From Nematostella vectensis (Eukaryota; Cnidaria; Anthozoa; Actiniaria; Edwardsiidae): a DNA stretch of 64,000 nt. The DNA is taken from the NCBI RefSeq assembly GCF_932526225.1, contig NC_064044.1:16181453-16245452 (forward strand), given 5' to 3'. The notes beneath the pieces were generated by a model. The model was not told the origin of the DNA, did not search any database, and saw only the letters and a program-made list of their open reading frames with translations. Shown here piece after piece: positions 14,101 to 26,100 of this stretch. How positions within the stretch are numbered: position 1 is the first letter of the stretch; the number at the start of each line of letters is the position of its first letter. The position numbers and the translations under genes are program-made.

Positions 14101-17100
14101 TTATATACGTACTATTTTACCTTTTTTTAAAATTTTTTGGTCACTAACCGATGTAACTTTACTGTTTCAAGGGACCAATAAATAAAATCTGTCTGTCTGT
14201 CTGTCTGTTAGAAAGGGGCGTTCTTTACAAACTATAAAAATATAACAGATTCAAAGGCCTGTAACCAGAATCAAAATTTTACTGAAGCAAAGTCAGCCAC
14301 TGGATGATAAATCCAACAAAAGCAAGTGTTTATCTCATACTTTTTAATTGTGAAACACTGAACATTAAAATTTTACCGAGGCGAGTGCCTCATTTGCCCC
14401 ATGCTGGCTACGGCCCTGCCCAAGTGCAGTGGGGTTCTTGTCAGGATCATATTAAATTATAGCCTGCGTAGCAAGCGTTTACCGTGCGACGAATGCAATT
14501 ATTTAACGGTGCAAGTATGCGGAAACGAGAAGTAGGCCTTGTTATTCCTGGATGCTACACTGCGAAGACAAAACTAAAGAAAATTGCAGAAATCCTAAGA
14601 AATGAAATCAGAAACGTTAGAGGGTGGTACCCTTATTTTGAATTTGACATTGAACAAGACGCTACTCGCTTACCAGTGTTGATTAAGCAAGATGACAATC
14701 AAATTACCATTTATATTTCCGGAATTCCTATGCCGTTTGTTTGGCAGGGAAGGGAGCGGGGGAGGGAAGGGGGGGGGGGGTGGGCGTTTAATAGAGGGGG
14801 CGTTTATTGGAGAGGGGCGTTCATTGCAAACTTGTAGGCCTAGATCAGAGGCGTTCTTTAGATAGCGGGAGTTTATTAGGTCATTTACGGTATTTCTCAT
14901 TCCAATTCTCCTATTTATCCTTTTTTCACAGTCCAAAAAGGAGATCCCGGATGTTGGTGTGACGTATTACCTTCACGACTCTCGGGGAAACCTCATCATG
15001 GCAACCAACAAGCACGGCACCGTCAGCATCGAATATAATAAGAACAACCGGCCAGTCAGCGTGAAGTATCCAGACGGACGCCTGATAGAGTATCGGTACA
15101 ACAGAATGGGCCGGCGTATAGGCATATCCGAGAACAGTACTGGGTACAACGTTACTTATCGGTACGATCAGTTCAATAGGCTTTCAGAGGTGTGGTCAAA
15201 TGGGGAGGTTCTCATGCGAATGGAGCACAACTCTACTGGAAGTAATGAGAGGAGGGTGTTTGGTAACGGCATGGAGACCGTAGAGGAATTCTTAACCGGT
15301 ACCAGGACACTAAAATCAATGCATAATAAGGCTGGGGCGTTGGATTGTTCTAAGTTTGAATACGAATACAACAGTAAAGGAAGACCAGTGAAGATAAAAA
15401 CCTTGGAAGGAAGCAGAGAGTTTAAGTATGACGCCATGTCTCAGTTGGTCGCTTGGCGGGATAGCGGCGAAGGGGGTAACGGAAGCGAGTATAGCTACGA
15501 TTCCAGGAAGAACAGATACCAGGAGAAGAATCTTTTGACGGGCGAGAAGGACTACTACGAGTCTAATGTGGTCAACCAATACACCTCCGCGGGAGAGTTT
15601 GTCTATGAGTTTGATAAAAACGGGAACATGGTAGGAAAGAAGAGTAAGAAGACGCGAACGAAGGATGTCAAGTTTGTGTTCAGCGAGGATAACGTCCTGA
15701 TGCAAACGGAGACAGCCAATGAGAGGTAAGAAATCACAAATTCACCTGTGGTGAATATAGGGCAGTTAAATATATGCAAGCTTTACCAAAGCCATCTCCG
15801 ATCCTTAAATTTTCAGCCTCTATTTTCAGCGCTATTTCAATTAAAAAGGAAGATTCTATTGAATCCCTTTGACCTGCAACTGTGAGCAAGGCTTCATATT
15901 TGAAGGGTGATAGCGGCTTCTTCTGTTGTACTTTAGGTGTAATTATCTATACGATGCACTAGGACTGCTCTACAAGAAGTCGTGCATTAGCGGAGATACG
16001 CGCTACATTGTGGATCCTTTCGGCGTGTATGGTGTTAGCACTATAGGCCAGGTATGGGGCGAAAGTATTATAGGCCAGGTATGGGGTGAAAGTACTATAG
16101 GCCAGGTATGGGGTGGAAATGCTATAGGCCAGGTATGGGGTGAAAGTACTACAGGCCAGGTATGGTGTGAAATTGTATAGGCCAGGTATGGGGTGAAAGT
16201 ACTATAGGCCAGGTATGGGGTGGAAGTACTCTAGGCCAGGTATGGGGTGGAAGTACTATAGGCCAGGTATGGGGTGGAAGTACTATAGGCCAGGTATGGG
16301 GTGGAAGTACTATAGGCCAGGTATGGGGTGGAAGTACTCTAGGCCAGGTATGGGGTGGAAGTACTCTAGGCCAGGTATGGGGTGAGTGTACTATGGGCCA
16401 GGTATGGGGTGAGTGTACTATGGGCCAGGTATGGGGTGAGTGTACTATGGGCCAAGTATGGGGTGAGTGTACTATGGGCCAAGTATGGGGTGAGTGTACT
16501 ATGGGCCAAGTATGGGGTGGGTGTACTATAGGCCAAGTATGGGGTGGGTGTACTATAGGCCAGGTGTGGGCTGAGTGTACTATGGGCCAGGTATGAGGTG
16601 AGTGTACTATGGGCCAAGTATGGGGTGAGTGTACTATGGGCCAAGTATGGGGTGAGTGTACTATGGGCCAAGTATGGGGTGGGTGTACTATAGGCCAAGT
16701 ATGGGGTGAGTGTACTATAGGCCAGGTGTGGGCTGAGTGTACTATGGGCCAGGTATGAGGTGAGTGTACCATAGGCCAGGTATAGTGTGAGTGTACTATA
16801 GGCCAGGTATGGGCAAACCTATTTAAATGGTGCTATAGACCCACGAAAGGCGTCAGCGTTTAAACGAAAATCTGTGTTTTAGATCTCTGGCGGAAATGTG
16901 ACACATTTTGTGCATGCAGAGGAGAAAGGTCTGATTTCGCTTATAAAAGACGAGATTGTTTATTACTACCAGTTTAACGGAGAAGGGTAAGTTAAGTTGT
17001 CTGAGTAACACACTTTAAAGATGCAGTAAAGACGCGTGTTTCAACCCTATATACTAATATATACGATATACTTTGTAGAATTTGTTTTGGGGAATACGTT

Positions 17101-20100
17101 TCGGGGAATTTAAACTAAAGTAAACCAATGTTTCGGTCCCTTCTCCGGAGAAAGGAGAAATATTTGTTTTCTCCCTCAGCTCAGTAATAAGCCTTGTCAA
17201 GGACGATTGCCAAACTCCAATCAACACCTACCAGTACGACCCTTTCGGACAGCTGTTGTCTGTCCGGGAATCTGTCCGGAACGACTTTCTGTTTATCGGC
17301 CAGTGGGGAGTAATGAGGGATAAAGAAGTACCCGGACTTTACCGCATGCGAGCCAGGCACTACGACTCGCAAATTGGTCGATTCATCAGCTTCGACCCTC
17401 TTGGTGAGTGTGCCTATCTAAGCCTAGTTCCTGCCGTTCTTACCGGATTCCCTGTGTTCAGCCTAGTCTCTGCCGTTCTTACCGGGTTTCCTGTGTTTAG
17501 CCTAGTCTCTGGCGTTCTTACCGGATTTCCTGTGTTCAGCCTTGTCCTTGGCGTTCTTACCGGGTTCCCTGTGTTCAGCCTAGTCTCTGCCGTTCTTACC
17601 GGGTTTCCTGTGTTCAGCCTAGTCTCTGGCGTTCTTACTGGGTTTCCTGTGTTCAGCATAGTCCCTGGCGTTCTTACCGGATTTCCTGTGTTAAGCCTAG
17701 TCCCTGGTGTTCTTACCGGGTTTCCTGTCTCCTCCTTTGTCCCTGGCGTTCTTACCGGGTTCCCTCTGTTCAGCCTAGTCCCTGGCGTTTTTACCGGGTT
17801 TCCTGTGTTTATTTTATTTTTTTAATAACACTTTCCTGTGTTATTACCATATTCACTGCTTCTGTCTCCAATAGCGTTCCCTGCTAGCAGAGGCCTCTTT
17901 TCTCTGTATTTCGCTGGGCTGGAGTTCGCGAGAAAAAGATACCTCTGCCATGGGTCGCAAGTTCGTTTGATCAAACCGCCGTCCACGATCGTGGACGGGA
18001 GATCCAGAGCGCATGCTCCGTTAAATAATTACTGGCCACTATTTGAGCCCACAATGACTAAGCCCGCATTCGAAACGGCGTCCTCCGTAGAAATATCACG
18101 CGACGAATTTTAAAAGTAGCCATTCAATGCCTTATCTTCATTCAGGATTTTCTCTCTTTTGACTAACGAGTTAATCTTCCGTTTACAGGTTTTGCAGCAT
18201 ATTCTACTGGAATTAGCTGATCTAAGTTTACCAAAAATTTTTGTAACATTTTCTTCGAGTCCAACTGTGCGATATTTACATTGAAGAAACTCGCCTGCCC
18301 AGATGTCTTGAAATGTATCCCACAAACAAGACAATACTCGTCTTTGCTGCGTTTGCTGTTCAATCTTTTCAGTGACGTTTTAGGTGATTGATATTGAACA
18401 GTTGTTTTCTTTTTTCGAAGAGGAGAACTAACCGGAGTTTGATTCATAATTTGCGACTAAACCCATGCAAAGCATATTAGCATATTGACAGCTTTCGCGC
18501 GATGGTACGGGTTTTGGCACGTCAAGCTCGGTCGTTTAGAAACGCACACGCATGCGCAACGAAAACAGTTTCGACCCATGGCAGAGGTCTCTTTTCCTCG
18601 CGAACGCAAGCACAGCGAAATACAGAGAAAAGATGCCTCTGCTAGCAGGGAACCAATAGCGCTAAGAGATCAGAATAACAGCAAAAAAGCAATTTAATCA
18701 GCGCTCACGAAAAAAGCCAGAATTCTTTTTTTTCAGAAAGTGTTTAGTTTCATTTAAATATTTTAGGTTTTCGTCGTTCTCTGGTGTGACGGACGCAGTC
18801 ATTTCTTTTTTTAATCATTTTGTTTTGAATTTGCCACCCAAAAAGGTCACGTAATCTCTTATCGAAAGTCCCCCATCGAGGCACCCATCTGCGTGGTGGC
18901 TCATTATCCTCTGGGTCCAGAGATATATAACTAAGCCATGAAATCGGGAGCCATTCCCTGCTCTACGAATAGCATATGGATTCTTTAGGGTCTCCTTTAC
19001 ATTGTGAATGAAACGTTTAAGAGACGGGACCTCGGATTTGTGTCTCATTCGAAAAACTGGAAAACATAGGAGAAACAAGTTCAACACTCTAACAGCACCA
19101 ATTTCAAATCCAGACCTGAACCTTCAAGTCCCCGAGCTCAACTCGGACCACAGCGATAAGAAGCCAATGTGCTAACCACTAGGCCACCTGTGCTTTCAGT
19201 TATATCAACTGGTCTCTGTGTCGTTTACCTCTAGGTGATGCGTCACTGGAGACTAACTTCTATGTCTATGCCAACAACAATCCCATCATGCTTCAGGACC
19301 CCAACGGCCGTATTGCCGTTCTCATCGTGGCCGGAGGCGCACTTCTCGGCTCAGTCACAAGTGTTGTGTCCTATGGACTCGGTACCTTAGCAACCGGCGA
19401 CGACTTTACACTTGGAGGTAAGCGATTTACAGCCCTAGCAACTGTACGGATTAATAACATATGAACCCGGTACCTTAGCAAACGGCGAGGACACTCGGAG
19501 GTAATATAATTAATGTAAGTGCTTTGTGTCCCCCATACTTCTGTATTGGCTCGTTGTTTTAAGGAAGTGCTTTGTACTTCTGGGAATCGATCATTCCATG
19601 AATCCTTATTGGACTGTTGCGAAATGTGTGTCATGTTTTGAAGGTGCCGTGGGTGCTGCTGTGTCTGGAGGAATAACAGGAGCAGCAACTACAGCGGCAG
19701 CTGCGCTTGGTCCTTTTGCTGGTACGTATGGGAAGCTTGCGCCGGCGCTAAGAGTAAAAGCTATAAAAATGCATCCATGTGAAAGCTTAAGAAAATGCCT
19801 AATAGTTAACGCTAGGAAAATACCTTGTAACCAAGCCTCCTTCTCCTTTGCCGCGCGCCACACGAATCTCAATACCCAAAAATCCTTACTGAAGAGCCCG
19901 TATGTAGGCTAGCGTATAGGTGAATATGCCGTGAAGTATCTTGGAGATGAGGGGGGGGGGGGGGGGGATTCGCAGACTAAACCATTTCCCGATTACTACT
20001 GAGGAGACTTTTCCGTTTCCACAAGTGCACATTTGTGTAAAGGCTAATGTTATCCATCGCTTAGGTTAATTTTCAAAGCTAACGTTTACAACTATCATCC

Positions 20101-23100
20101 ATAGCTTACTATTTCGGGTCTCGAACTGCCATGTTGGCGAATGGTGCTGGTTATGCAATCCAAACGGCTATAGACGGAACCGAGTTCAAGGGCAATGACT
20201 TCATGACCAACATGGCGACTGGATTTGTGTTCGGAGGCCTCCCCATTAAAATACGTGAGTTGTTATTCGACATCAATCTGATCACATGACTTGATTTGTA
20301 TAGCAAGTAGAACGCATTATCAGTAGACTCAAGGGTAGAGCAAATAAGCTCGAGTTGAAGAATGATTCCTTCCCCAATTCTACTTCTCTAAGGGCTCATA
20401 GCACACAGACTCTGCGGAGCAACCCGAAAATGAACTTTCCAAACACAAGAAAAGGGTCCAAGGCCACTCTCCTTATAAATGTATTCAGAATGGTAGTGTT
20501 TGTGCTCGCAATAATGATACCTTGCTCTGAGTGTTGGCATTCCATTTGATTTCCCTGACACGTGACTTCCCTTCAAAACCAGGGTTATCCAAACTGGGCT
20601 TTCCCTGACACGTGACTTCCCTTCAAAAGCTGGGTTATCCAAACTAGGTGTTCCTTGACACGTGACTTTCCTTCAACAGCTGGGTTATCCAAACTAGGTG
20701 GGCCCTCTATTGCGAAAGACTTTGCTAACGGCGTCTTCGGAGGGTTAGTTTCCGGATTAACACCCAATTTCCAAAAAGTGTGGAAGCAGATGAAAAATCT
20801 TGCGAAAGATCTCAGTAAGGGCCTGGGAAATCTGTACAAAATGATGAAAAAAGGACTTAGCGAATTCTTGGATTGGATACGGTCACATGATCCGGTGAGT
20901 AAGGATTCCGAGAATGTGATGCTGTCAGTTCATTACCAAAAGAATGTTAGTCAATATAAGTTTATATATAAATCCACGTAACTTCCCCTTCCTCAACACA
21001 ACTATGCGACACTAGTAATTAGCTCTTCTACCTAGTTAATAGAATATCATTTTAGAACGACATAATTGGTCCGGCCGGAATCGGCGATGCCCACTATATC
21101 CGAGGGGACCTGGTACTCGACTACAAGATCCGATACGAAAATCATCCCAACGCTAGTGCGCCTGCGCAGCGCGTCTTAGTACGACACAAGCTCGACTCAA
21201 ACCTAGACCCCAGGACGTTCACTGTCGGCTCGTTTGGTTTTGGAAACTTTACTAAAGAAGTGAAGACAAGAAGTCCAGTCCTTCAGGTAAGTGAAGGGGT
21301 TGCTTGATATCCCTCCCTCCCTCCCCCCCCCCCCTCCCCCCTCCCCTCCCTCCCTCCCTCCCTCCCTCCCTTCCTCCCTCCACGTAGATATTTACTTAAA
21401 GACCATTATATTTTCGCATCAATTCACCAGGATCTATTGGACTATCAGCCTGCGCACGCAATGTTCGTGCGAATAACCGCTGGTATAGACATTGTTTCTA
21501 ACGAGGTGACTTGGGAACTAGAGACTATTGATTCTAAAACAGGTATTTACTCAAAATAATTAAACATGTTTTATCCCCTTTTCCCTTTTTTATTCCTTTT
21601 TTCTTCTTTTCCTTTATCTTTTTCTCTTGTTCTTCCTCTTGTTGCCCTTCTCAATATTAGTCTGTATTCTCTTGTCCTTAAAACAGTTTTAATAGTTCAC
21701 ACCTGTCGCAACCTCAGAAGCCAACCAGAATAGAGATCACGCAATAGCAGTCAACCAGAATAGAGATCACGCAAAAGCAGCCAACCACAATAGAGATCAC
21801 GCAATAGCAGCCAACCAGAATAGAGATCACGCAATAGCAGCCAACCAGAATAGAGATCACGCAATAGCAGTCAACCAGAATAGAGATCAAGAAATAGCAG
21901 CCAACCAGAATAGAGCTCACGCAATAGCAGCCAACCAGAATAGAGATCACGCAATAGCAGCCAACCAGAATAGAGATCACGCAATAGCAGCCAACCAGAA
22001 TAGAGGAGATCACGCAAAAGCAGCCAACCAGAATAGAGATCACGCAATAGCAGCCAACCAGAATAGAGATCACGCAAAAGCAGCCAACCAGAATAGAGAT
22101 CACGCAATAGCAGCCAACCAGAATAGAGATCACGCAATAGCAGCCAACCAGAATAGAGGAGATCACGCAATAGAAGCCAACCAGAATAGAGATCACGCAA
22201 TAGCAGCCAACCAGAATAGAGATCACGCAATAGCAGCCAACCAGAATAGAGATCACGCAATAGCAGCCAACCAGAATAGAGATCACGCAATAGAAGCCAA
22301 CCAGAATAGAGATCACGCAATAGCAGTCAACCAGAATAGAGATCAAGAAATAGCAGCCAACCAGAATAGAGATCACGCAATAGCAGCCAACCAGAATAGA
22401 GACCACGCAATAGCAGCCAACCAGAATAGAGATCACGCAATAGCAGCCAACCAGAATAGAGATCACGCAATAGCAGCCAAACCAGAATAGAGATCACGCA
22501 ATAGCAGCCAAACCAGAATAGAGATCACGCAATAGCAGCCAACCAGAATAGAGATCAAGAAATAGCAGCCAACCAGAATAGAGATCACGCAATAGCAGCC
22601 AACCAGAATAGAGATCACGCAATAGCAGCCAACCAGAATAGAGATCACGCAATAGCAGCCAACCAGAATAGAGACCACGCAATAGCAGCCAAACCAGAAT
22701 AGAGATCACGCAATAGCAGCCAACCAGAATAGAGATCACGCAATAGCAGCCAACCAGAATAGAGATCACGCAATAGCAGCCAAACCAGAATAGAGGTCAC
22801 GCAATAGCAGCCAACCAGAATAGAGATCACGCAATAGCAGCCAAACCAGAATAGAGATCACGCAATAGCAGCCAACCAGAATAGAGATCACGCAATAGCA
22901 GCCAACCAGAATAGAGATCACGCAATAGCAGCCAACCAGAATAGAGATCACGCAATAGCAGCCAACCAGAATAGAGGAGATCACGCAATAGCAGCCAAAC
23001 CAGAATAGAGATCACGCAATAGCAGCCAACCAGAATAGAGATCACGCAATAGCAGCCAACCAGAATAGAGATCACGCAATAGCAGCCAAACCAGAATAGA

Positions 23101-26100
23101 GATCACGCAATAGCAGCCAACCAGAATAGAGATCACGCAATAGCAGCCAACCAGAATAGAGATCACGCAATAGCAGCCAAACCAGAATAGAGGTCACGCA
23201 ATAGCAGCCAACCAGAATAGAGATCACGCAATAGCAGCCAACCAGAATAGAGATCACGCAATAGCAGCCAACCAGAATAGAGATCACGCAATAGCAGCCA
23301 ACCAGAATAGAGGAGATCACGCAATAGCAGCCAAACCAGAATAGAGATCACGCAATAGCAGCCAACCAGAATAGAGATCACGCAATAGCAGCCAACCAGA
23401 ATAGAGATCACGCAATAGCAGCCAAACCAGAATAGAGATCACGCAATAGCAGCCAACCAGAATAGAGATCACGCAATAGCAGCCAACCAGAAAAGAGATC
23501 ACGCAATAGCAGCCAAACCAGAATAGAGGTCACGCAATAGCAGCCAACCAGAATAGAGATCACGCAATAGCAGCCAAACCAGAATAGAGATCACGCAATA
23601 GCAGCCAACCAGAATAGAGATCACGCAATAGCAGCCAACCAGAATAGAGGAGATCACGCAATAGCAGCCAACCAGAATAGAGATCACGCAATAGCAGCCA
23701 AACCAGAATAGAGATCACGCAATAGCAGCCAAACCAGAATAGAGCCTACGCAATATTGTCCTGCAAAAATCCCACAGAAATGTTTTACAAAGTCGACTTT
23801 TTTCTTTTTTTCATTTCTTTTCATTCTCCTATTCGTCACAGGAATAGGAGAACCTCACGACTTGTCACTTCTTTGCACAGGTGTAGCCCCCGAGGATCCG
23901 AGGAAAGGCTTCCTACCACCAAATAACCAGAATAGAGATCAAGAAATAGCAGCCAACCAGAATAGAGATCACGCAATAGCAGCCAAACCAGAATAGAGAT
24001 CACGCAATAGCAGCCAACCAGAATAGAGATCAAGAAATAGCAGCCAACCAGAATAGAGATCACGCAAAAGCAGCCAACCAGAATAGAGATCACGCAATAG
24101 CAGCCAACCAGAATAGAGATCACGCAATAGCAGCCAACCAGAATAGAGATCACGCAATAGCAGCCAACCAGAATAGAGATCACGCAATAGCAGCCAACCA
24201 GAATAGAGATCACGCAATAGCAGCCAACCAGAATAGAGATCACGCAATAGCAGCCAACCAGAATAGAGATCACGCAATAGCAGCCAACCAGAATAGAGAT
24301 CACGCAATAGCAGCCAACCAGAATAGAGATCACGCAATAGCAGCCAACCAGAATAGAGATCACGCAATAGCAGCCAACCAGAATAGAGATCACGCAATAG
24401 CAGCCAACCAGAATAGAGATCACGCAATAGCAGCCAAACCAGAATAGAGATCACGCAATAGCAGCCAACCAGAATAGAGATTACGCAATAGCAGCCAACC
24501 AGAATAGAGGAGATCACGCAATAGCAGCCAACCAGAATAGAGATCACGCAATAGCAGCCAACCAGAATAGAGATCACGCAATAGCAGCCAACCAGAATAG
24601 AGATCACGCAATAGCAGACAAACCAGAATAGAGCCTACGCAATATTGTCCTGCAAAAATCCCACAGAAATGTTTTACAAAGTCGACTTTTTTCTTTTTTT
24701 CCTTTCTTTTCATTCTCCTATTCGTCACAGGAATAGGAGAACCTCACGACTTGTCACTTCTTTGCACAGGTGTAGCCCCCGAGGATCCGAGGAAAGGCTT
24801 CCTACCACCAAATAACGGTACCACTGGACAAGGGTTCGTCACATTCAGCATCAAACCCAAAGCCGAAGCCCCGTCCATGGCCAGGATAGACGCCCAGGCC
24901 AGCATTATTTTTGACCAGAACGAGCCTATCCAGACCCCCCCTATCTTCAACACGGTGAGTCCAAGACAGACGCGCAAGTTTTCTTTTGTCCCGAAGGTGT
25001 CCGTTTAATGAATTTTTATTGTATCCAAATACTCACTGGTCAAATAATTTCGAGAAGAAATAATCATATAAATAATTGAATGTTCAATGTGCGTAGCCTT
25101 ATAGACGCGACACGGTTGCATTTCAGATCGATAAGTCCCGCCCAAGTACGAACCTTTCGGTCTTGCGTGACGCACTCGACGCTGGGACGCTAGTTGTCAT
25201 GGTGACAAAAAATGATGTAGGCGCGGGAGTGAAGTCAGTGGACATTTATTATCAAACATATAGTAAAAACAATGGTGAGTGTGAACTGAAGACAATTGCG
25301 TGACCTGAAAAAGCCAACAGAATTAAATAAACCACCAACAAGTCGAGCACTGTATATTGTTTACCCAAATGCTTATCGTGATTAAATAATATGTTTTCAT
25401 GTCCAAGGCAAAGCGCTTATTCGGGGGGGGGGGGGGGGCGCTTATTACAAAATCCGCTTCATTTCTAAATAAAAATGTCTTTCACAATGTACAAGTATTA
25501 AATGTGGCAGGTAGCATTGCCAGTTTTCATTACTCTTCTCTTCTAACGTCCCTCGTCATGAAGTCTATTTATGCAATACGTTTAGGCGAGGTGCTTGTTC
25601 GGGGTAGGCGATTCGAGCAATCACGGTATGCTAATTGATCCTATACTCGAGTTCTCTGCTCAATCGGCTCAGTCGCATGTATCCCATTTTACACCATCAG
25701 CTTCTCAAGAGAGTGACAATTCAGACGAATTCACGCCATTACTGACTGACGTCACAGATGAATCCGCTGTGTTACCGCTGGCTCAGAACAAGTCATACAA
25801 GCTTGTGGTTGGCTCAGTAGATCACGTGGGAAACACACAAGAGCCGCAATTTGACCAGTACGTTTTTGTGGATTTCGCAGGTATCAAATGTAAGTAACTG
25901 CGTTGCGCGCAACTCAACCAGCCTTACTAGCACGCCAGGAAATTAGAAATACACATCCAGACAAACGCAATCGAAAATGAAGTCTTTTGTAGAACCATAT
26001 TGCTCTTAGTTGAACAACTTGAAAATGAAAACTATCAGCGTTCTATTGACAATTTATGAGACAGTTGTTTTGAACCATGGTCTTTAAAATTGACTGATAA

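Larger units (their letters stand above)
3046..14209 (+). mobile_element. Non-LTR retrotransposon (LINE copy 1), split by foldback element
   Basis: The left part is 3046-6879 and the right part 13966-14209, separated by the 7077-bp foldback element. The right part is A-rich 3' UTR and ends in AATAAAAT followed by a (TCTG)n tail, typical for LINEs whose 3' ends are short tandem repeats. The 5' end is truncated inside ORF1. A possible target duplication is TTAGA(C)AAAGGG near 3036 versus TTAGAAAGGGG after the tail; this is only approximate. Confidence 0.8.
2789..14931 (+). other. RHS gene intron 2, site of nested transposons
   Basis: A 12.1-kb intron. It holds a LINE (3046-6879 and 13966-14209), a foldback element inside it (6880-13956) and a second LINE inside that (9641-12741). 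Near both ends are poly-G stretches next to CGTTTATTAG-type repeats (2953-3040 and 14745-14880). Segment 2830-2950 contains short direct repeats of TAGGGATACCTGTGGTA type. Confidence 0.85.
17404..19234 (+). other. RHS gene intron 6
   Basis: Holds the 39-bp minisatellite (17425-17810), a 776-bp inverted-repeat transposon with 9-bp TSD (17877-18652), about 150 bp in which I see nothing, and a SINE on the minus strand (18815-19197). Confidence 0.8.

Noticed and set aside
17425-17810. Donor-spanning array at RHS exon 6
   Set aside because: The 39-bp units begin about 20 bp inside the intron and do not contain the exon end; it was therefore not counted among the six.
18815-19087. Minus-strand 90-codon frame
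   Set aside because: Coincides with the SINE-like repeat; no recognisable protein motif.
21714-24728. Minus-strand frames with ISILVGCYCV repeats
   Set aside because: By-product of the 30-bp minisatellite in intron 12 of the plus-strand RHS gene.
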